DNA from: an uncultured Chthoniobacterales bacterium
GTDB taxonomy: Bacteria > Verrucomicrobiota > Verrucomicrobiia > Chthoniobacterales > CAKUMP01
Assembly: GCA_934667795.1 (NCBI GenBank)
Contig: CAKUMP010000068.1
Location: forward strand, 1 to 9,964
Length of the DNA stretch: 9,964 nucleotides
Reading direction: 5' to 3'
Shown: positions 6,067-9,964 of the stretch, in pieces
How the letters are laid out: every line of letters begins with the position of its first letter
Numbering within the stretch: the stretch's first letter is position 1
Program-made: the position numbers and the translations under genes
Notes under the pieces: generated by a model
The model's input: only the letters and a program-made list of their open reading frames with translations
Databases searched by the model: none
What the model was told of the DNA's origin: nothing

Positions 6067-6561
6067 CTAAATTCCCTGGATTTCTTTGCGTTGTGCGTGT
6101 TGCACGAGGTAAGAATTATCGACGACCTCTTTAACGCGGAGGCCGCTGGCGACTTTGGAAGTTTGCATATCCAGATTGCCATCCATGCCGATAATGGCCA
6201 TACGGAATTTTCCGTTATCGCTACCATAAGCGGCTGCGACTGCAGGACCATTTTGAGCGATGATAAAAGGGATATCAGACTTTAATCCTTCGGTGGATTC
6301 AGTGAAAGCAGCCAGGAAAATCACTTCACGGCTGGCAAAAAGGCGATATTGCGCTTCCAGGTTTTTGACCTGTTTACGGAATGCGCCACTGCGAGGAGAT
6401 TTTGCGATTAATAAGACCACGGGTTTCCCGCGCAGCGATTTTAACCCCACGACCCCTTTTGCCGATTGAAATGTCACCTCAGGGGCATATTGAATTTCCA
6501 CCGCATTCAAGCCCAAGGTCAATCCCCCCGTTACCAAAATCGCTATTAACACTTTTTTCAT
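6067..6561 (-). CDS. Exported thioredoxin-like protein without cysteines
   Basis: 164 residues from ATG at 6561, chosen because GGAG lies 9 bases upstream and the protein then begins with a clean signal peptide (MKKVLIAILVTGGLTLGLNA, likely cleaved before VE). A TTG five codons earlier is unlikely. The mature part follows the thioredoxin fold order: LRGKPVVLLIAKSPRSGAFR (43-62) in the place of the strand and active-site helix, VIFLAAFTEST (80-90), PFIIAQNG (98-105) and FRMAIIGMDGNL (119-130). The position of the CxxC motif holds SPRS, and there is no cysteine anywhere, so disulfide chemistry is excluded; a binding or scaffold role is possible. It resembles DUF4174-type or redoxin-like proteins, but I cannot fix the family. 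It lies 29 bases after frr in the same direction, probably in that operon. Confidence 0.78.
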   Translation of the reverse strand: MKKVLIAILVTGGLTLGLNAVEIQYAPEVTFQSAKGVVGLKSLRGKPVVLLIAKSPRSGAFRKQVKNLEAQYRLFASREVIFLAAFTESTEGLKSDIPFIIAQNGPAVAAAYGSDNGKFRMAIIGMDGNLDMQTSKVASGLRVKEVVDNSYLVQHAQRKEIQGI

Positions 6562-6570
6562 ATCGCTATA

Positions 6571-6574
6571 CTCC
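6571..6574 (-). promoter_or_regulatory. Ribosome binding site for the thioredoxin-like gene
   Basis: Minus-strand GGAG, 9 bases before ATG at 6561; it favours this start over the TTG at 6576. Confidence 0.4.
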
Positions 6575-6590
6575 AATTCAAATCATCTCA

Positions 6591-7154
6591 TCAGATTTGC
6601 ATAATTTCCGCATCTTTTTTCGCCAGATGTTCTTCTACTGACTGCGTTGCCTTGTCTGTCAGTTTCTGAACAGCATCTTCAGTGCTTCGTAATTCATCTT
6701 CTGTGATAGTCGAAGCTTTCTGTAATTTTTTAGCGGCGTCAATTCCATTTCTGCGAGTGGAACGGATTCGCACTTTTACTTCTTCGGCCATTTGTCGGAC
6801 TGTTTTCACCAGATCTTTACGGCGTTCTTCTGACAATTCCGGGATGGGCAAACGGATGGATTTTCCATCTACCACGGGATTAATCCCCAGTTTGGATTCC
6901 CGCAATGCTTTTTCGCAGTTTTTCATGGTTGCCGCATCAAATGGTTGAACGACCAGCATACGTGCTTCCGGGGTCGTGATCAATGCCAGTTGTTTGAGTT
7001 TCATGCGTGTATCATACGCTTCCACATCAATATTTTCGACCAGGGCGGGCGTTGCTTTTCCGGTTCGAACAGAAGCAAATTCCTGTAAAAGGTATTCAAT
7101 ACCCTTTTCCATATCTGCTTCCGTTTCCAACAAAATATCGTCAATGCTGTTCAT
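6591..7154 (-). CDS. frr: Ribosome recycling factor
   Basis: 187 residues, normal for RRF (about 185). With EF-G, it splits the post-termination ribosome so that the subunits can be reused. Visible family segments are FASVRTGKATPALVENIDVE (26-45), the insertion domain LKQLALITTPEARMLVVQPFD (53-73, in two strands), INPVVDGKSIRLPIPELSEERR (91-112), the long-helix stretch RSTRRNGIDAAKK (131-143) and the C-terminal AVQKLTDKAT...KDAEIMQI. Its ATG overlaps the pyrH stop codon as ATGA (7151-7154), so translation is coupled to pyrH. GGA lies about 6 bases upstream of the ATG. Nothing is unusual in the sequence. Confidence 0.98.
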   Translation of the reverse strand: MNSIDDILLETEADMEKGIEYLLQEFASVRTGKATPALVENIDVEAYDTRMKLKQLALITTPEARMLVVQPFDAATMKNCEKALRESKLGINPVVDGKSIRLPIPELSEERRKDLVKTVRQMAEEVKVRIRSTRRNGIDAAKKLQKASTITEDELRSTEDAVQKLTDKATQSVEEHLAKKDAEIMQI

Positions 7155-7909
7155 TTTTTTCCAGTTTCCCCTTTTACTAAAGTTCCTATTTCGGCCCCCA
7201 GAACGGCATTCTTGATATTCTCTGGCTTTACCATATCGAAAACAATAATGGGAACCTCATTATCCATACAGAGAGAAAATGCCGTGGAATCCATTACCTT
7301 CAACTCTTTAGTCAATGCTTCCTTGTAACTCAATACCTTATATTTTTTTGCCTTGGGATTTTTCTTCGGGTCAGAGTCATAAATGCCATCCACTTTTGTT
7401 GCTTTCAGGATCGCTTCTGCGCCGATTTCGCTTGCGCGCAGAGCAGCGGTGGTATCTGTAGAAAAATAGGGTTGTCCCATTCCTGCCACAAAAATCACCA
7501 CACGTCCTCGTTCCAGATGTCGAATCGCTCTTCGTAAAATAAATGGCTCCGCCACATTTTTCATTTCGATTGCCGTCTGGACGCGCGTCGTCACGCCTAG
7601 TTGTTCCAACTGGCTCTGAATCGCCATTCCATTGATGACCGTTGCCAGCATCCCCATATAATCTGCTGTGGTCCGCTCCATCCCACGATGACTGGCCGTC
7701 AGTCCTCGCCAGATATTGCCTCCACCAATCACCACCGCCACCTGGACACCCAATTCGTGAATCTCTTTTATCTGTTCAGAAATGGATTTCACAATGTCTG
7801 ATGAAATGTTTTCTAAACTCCCTGGCTCCCGTAACGCTTCCCCACTCAACTTTAAAACCACACGACGATATTTCGGAGCATTTACTTTGGTTTTTCTTTT
7901 TGCTGGCAT
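7151..7909 (-). CDS. pyrH: Uridylate kinase
   Basis: 252 residues from ATG at 7909; bacterial PyrH is usually about 240. It converts UMP and ATP to UDP in pyrimidine nucleotide synthesis; the bacterial enzyme is a hexamer of the amino acid kinase fold, unlike eukaryotic UMP kinases. Motifs seen are LKLSGEAL (19-26), VVIGGGNIWRG (59-69), MGMLATVING (85-94), GMGQPYFSTDTTAALRASEI (143-162), LKATKVDGIYDSDP (168-181) and ELKVMD (202-207). The start at 7909 is chosen because AGGAA lies 4 bases upstream; an in-frame TTG at 7948 would add 13 residues and lacks support. The first 13 residues are basic and precede the normal domain start. The gene lies 66 bases after the transporter and overlaps frr by 4 bases. 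Confidence 0.98.
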   Translation of the reverse strand: MPAKRKTKVNAPKYRRVVLKLSGEALREPGSLENISSDIVKSISEQIKEIHELGVQVAVVIGGGNIWRGLTASHRGMERTTADYMGMLATVINGMAIQSQLEQLGVTTRVQTAIEMKNVAEPFILRRAIRHLERGRVVIFVAGMGQPYFSTDTTAALRASEIGAEAILKATKVDGIYDSDPKKNPKAKKYKVLSYKEALTKELKVMDSTAFSLCMDNEVPIIVFDMVKPENIKNAVLGAEIGTLVKGETGKK

Positions 7910-7913
7910 TAAA

Positions 7914-7918
7914 TTCCT
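7914..7918 (-). promoter_or_regulatory. Ribosome binding site deciding the pyrH start
   Basis: Minus-strand AGGAA, 4 bases before ATG at 7909. It supports this start over the in-frame TTG at 7948. Confidence 0.55.
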
Positions 7919-7975
7919 ATCAAACCTGATTTTGCGCCATTTTGCCAACTCGAAATTCAGGATTCTTTCATTCCG

Positions 7976-9385
7976 CTAACTTTCTGGCACTTTTTTTGCA
8001 TCCGATCCCCCGGATTCCTCCCTTTTTTCCTCAAATTCCAATGCGTCATTACCATTTTTCCGTAATTTTGTAATCGAGCGATACGTCCAGACTGCTGCGA
8101 TCAGGACGACGATGGCATCGAGCGTCACCGTAAACGGGGAAGAAACCATTTTTGCCAATGCTCCGGAAAACAGACTGCCAATCGGCGCAATGCCGATAAA
8201 GCAAACCGTATAAATCCCCATAATGCGCCCCCGCAACCGATCCGGAGAACGGACCTGGATCGACGTATTCGCCGTAGCAAAGAAGATAATCATCCCGAAC
8301 CCGATCAACACCAGCGACAGCAAGGAAAGCCACATCAATCGGGACGCAGCAAATATCATAAGCCCAAATGGGAACGTAAAAACGCCACCGAAAAACAACA
8401 TAAATCTTCGTGATTCATTTCCAAACAGCGCTAATGTCATCGCTCCCAGAAAGGCACCAATTCCATTTGCGGACATCAACATCCCGTATCCGCTGGCATC
8501 AGATCCCAAAATATCCCGAGCAAAAACCGGCAATAACACACTGTACGGCCAGCCAAAAATACTGGAAACCACCACCATCCCCATGATAGCGCGCAACATC
8601 CGGTTTTCCCACACAAACTGAATCGCTTCCAGAGAGGCCTTGCCGATCCCGGTTTTTCCTTCCTCATGCACCTTCCCATAATTTAATCCGATTTTGGAAT
8701 AAGTCGTCAGCGGCCCCAGATAACTGAATGTGTTCAGTAAAAAACACATGGGCGCACTAAATAAAGAAATCACAATTCCTCCAATTGCGGGGCCGATCAC
8801 GCGCGCGGCATTAAACAGCGATGAATTCAGTGCGATCGCATTCATCAAATCGTCTTTTCCTACCAGTTCCACAATAAAACTCTGTCTTGCCGGAATATCG
8901 AACGCACTGCAGATCCCCAGCCCGAACCCAATGGCTCCGATGTGCCAGACTTGTATCCACCCGCCTAATGCCAGGGTCGCCAACGTCGCAGACAACACCA
9001 TCGAGCCACTCTGGGTCGTGAACAATATCTTTAATTTGGGCACCCGGTCCGCAAATGCCCCGGCAAATACCGACAACAACAGCACCGGAATCGCACCCAT
9101 GAAATTGATCAATCCCAGTGTAAACTCCGAGTCACTTAAATCATAAACCACCCACCCGAATGCCACCATGTGAATCCACCAGCCAAACAGAGAAATTGCC
9201 TGTCCGCCAAAAAACAGCCGATAACGGTAATGGCGTAATGCAGAAAACCCACGTTTCCATGCTGCCATTCCGGAAACCACCCTGCGCGCATCTCCCCGAC
9301 TGTCAGCGGTAGGAACAATTGCGATTTCTCCCTCCCTGTCTCGCTCCCGGAGAGTTCCTTTTATATGAGCCTCATCGTCATCCAT
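7976..9385 (-). CDS. Major facilitator superfamily transporter, MFS_3 (EntS/DHA3-like) type
   Basis: 469 residues with about 11-12 hydrophobic segments from residue 55 to 436, so it is an inner-membrane secondary transporter, probably a proton-driven exporter; the substrate is unknown. Family marks are ADRVPKLKIL in the loop after the second helix (112-121), FDIPARQSFIVELVGKDDLM (162-181) followed by NAIALNSSLFNAARVIGPAI (182-201), and SPDRLRGRIMGIY (380-392), which are characteristic of MFS_3 proteins such as the enterobactin exporter EntS. The first 40 or so residues and the last 30 are charged and cytoplasmic. A start at Met40 is possible, but ATG at 9385 is kept because the reading frame is open and GAGAAG lies just upstream. 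It precedes pyrH in the same direction and is divergent from ndk, with 117 bases between. Confidence 0.93.
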   Translation of the reverse strand: MDDDEAHIKGTLRERDREGEIAIVPTADSRGDARRVVSGMAAWKRGFSALRHYRYRLFFGGQAISLFGWWIHMVAFGWVVYDLSDSEFTLGLINFMGAIPVLLLSVFAGAFADRVPKLKILFTTQSGSMVLSATLATLALGGWIQVWHIGAIGFGLGICSAFDIPARQSFIVELVGKDDLMNAIALNSSLFNAARVIGPAIGGIVISLFSAPMCFLLNTFSYLGPLTTYSKIGLNYGKVHEEGKTGIGKASLEAIQFVWENRMLRAIMGMVVVSSIFGWPYSVLLPVFARDILGSDASGYGMLMSANGIGAFLGAMTLALFGNESRRFMLFFGGVFTFPFGLMIFAASRLMWLSLLSLVLIGFGMIIFFATANTSIQVRSPDRLRGRIMGIYTVCFIGIAPIGSLFSGALAKMVSSPFTVTLDAIVVLIAAVWTYRSITKLRKNGNDALEFEEKREESGGSDAKKVPES

Positions 9386-9502
9386 CTATCTTCTCATCTT
9401 TGTCTGCTTTTCCTCTGCAATCAAGTGCTTCTCAAAGATTTATCTGTTTTCTTTCAAAATATCCTTTATCCATTTGTATTTTCACGTACATTCTCCTGAC
9501 CT

Positions 9503-9916
9503 ATGCAAACAACGCTTATTTTACTTAAACCGGACGCTGTCACCAAAGGCTATTGCGGCGAAGTCATCAAACGCTTTGAAAATGCGGGCTTTAAAATCCG
9601 CGGACTCAAAATGATGAAACTTTCCAGCGAAATCCTGACGGAACATTATTCCCATATCGCGGACAAACCATTTTTCCCTGAAGTTCAGGAATTCATGCAG
9701 TCGAATCAGGTCGTTGCACTCGCACTTGCTGGCGATCAAGTGATCGAACGTGTCCGTGCGCTCGTGGGACCTACAGACTCCACAAAAGCAGAAAAAGGAA
9801 CCATCCGTGGTGACCTCGGAGTCGATGTCATGGTCAATGTCGTTCACGCATCCGATTCGCTCGAAGCTGCAGAAGCCGAATTAAACCGCTTCTTCCAGCC
9901 ATCCGAAATTTTTTAA
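9503..9916 (+). CDS. ndk: Nucleoside diphosphate kinase
   Basis: 137 residues, normal for a bacterial NDK. It moves the gamma phosphate of ATP to nucleoside diphosphates by a phosphohistidine intermediate and so balances NTP and dNTP pools in the cytosol. The phosphorylated His115 is in NVVHASDS (112-119). Other conserved residues are Lys9 in LLKPDAV, Tyr49 in EHYS, Arg85 and Thr91 in RALVGPT, Arg102 in GTIRGD and Asn112. The family motif KPFFPEVQEFM is at 55-65. There is no Shine-Dalgarno sequence before the ATG (the preceding bases are CTCCTGACCT), so initiation may be SD-independent. The gene ends in a palindrome over its stop codon and a strong terminator, so it is probably monocistronic. 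It functions next to PyrH in nucleotide metabolism, although it is divergent from that operon. Confidence 0.98.
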   Translation: MQTTLILLKPDAVTKGYCGEVIKRFENAGFKIRGLKMMKLSSEILTEHYSHIADKPFFPEVQEFMQSNQVVALALAGDQVIERVRALVGPTDSTKAEKGTIRGDLGVDVMVNVVHASDSLEAAEAELNRFFQPSEIF

Positions 9917-9927
9917 AAAAATTTCGG
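9903..9927. repeat. 12-base palindrome across the ndk stop codon
   Basis: CCGAAATTTTTT (9903-9914) and AAAAAATTTCGG (9916-9927) are perfect inverted copies around one A; the TAA stop of ndk is at the centre. It has no loop as such, so in RNA the central AU pairs would open. It could add to 3'-end stability or serve as a minus-strand terminator, since TTTTTT follows the centre in both readings. Confidence 0.6.
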
Positions 9928-9930
9928 AGT

Positions 9931-9951
9931 GCGGTAACAGTTACCGCTTTT
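9931..9951 (+). terminator. Intrinsic terminator of ndk
   Basis: GCGGTAA (9931-9937), loop CAG and TTACCGC (9941-9947) form a perfect 7-base stem followed by TTTT. It lies 15 bases after the ndk stop codon. Confidence 0.85.
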
Positions 9952-9964
9952 AACCGGGCGACAT

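Noticed and set aside
7910..7948. Possible pyrH promoter (TTGGCA, 18 bases, TTTGAT) and the longer reading frame from TTG at 7948
   Set aside because: The promoter would start transcription inside or after the ribosome site of pyrH, and the extra 13 residues have no support compared with ATG at 7909.

Overview
The window looks like an ordinary chromosomal segment of a Gram-negative-type bacterium at roughly 45-50% GC (estimated by eye). It carries housekeeping genes (sufS, pyrH, frr, ndk) beside exported and membrane proteins and one small toxin-antitoxin patch. The paired membrane genes with an FPMYS-type partner, and the style of the secreted proteins, would fit Verrucomicrobiota or another PVC-group lineage. 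That placement is a tentative impression, not a demonstrated assignment.

Left part (1-2447, minus strand): three genes read leftwards. First is a 174-residue single-pass membrane-anchored protein. It overlaps by 8 bases a 332-residue multi-pass membrane protein resembling HTTM/DoxX-type proteins. Last is the first 289 codons of a SufS-type cysteine desulfurase that runs off the left edge. Divergently from these, at 2579-3400 (plus), lies an exported dienelactone hydrolase-family protein with an intact Cys-Asp-His triad and a promoter placed so close to its ATG that the mRNA may be leaderless. It converges with a 525-residue secreted protein of HAF-repeat type (3408-4985, minus) that carries a DxDGDG calcium-binding-like motif; only 7 bases separate the two genes.

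Middle (about 5190-6031, minus): a decayed toxin-antitoxin patch. A VapC-like PIN toxin (5415-5893) is broken by an apparent one-base deletion in a T run. It is followed, with a 4-base ATGA overlap, by a 62-residue presumed antitoxin. The antitoxin's last codons run into a 60-base imperfect hairpin whose layout resembles an integron attC site. Upstream of the toxin lies a 43-codon remnant that resembles the antitoxin's C-terminal region, so this spot seems to have held more than one related module.

Right part (6067-9385, minus): MFS_3-type transporter, pyrH, frr and a small exported thioredoxin-like protein with no cysteine lie in the same direction with short gaps, and pyrH and frr overlap by 4 bases. 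PyrH makes UDP for pyrimidine nucleotides and Frr recycles ribosomes, a very common gene pair; tsf is not next to them here. Divergent from the transporter is ndk (9503-9916, plus), which ends in a palindrome over its stop codon and then a strong intrinsic terminator.

I see no rRNA, tRNA, CRISPR array, insertion sequence or convincing riboswitch. No gene-free stretch exceeds 300 bases. The largest, about 4986-5229, holds one good promoter candidate and AT-rich DNA.
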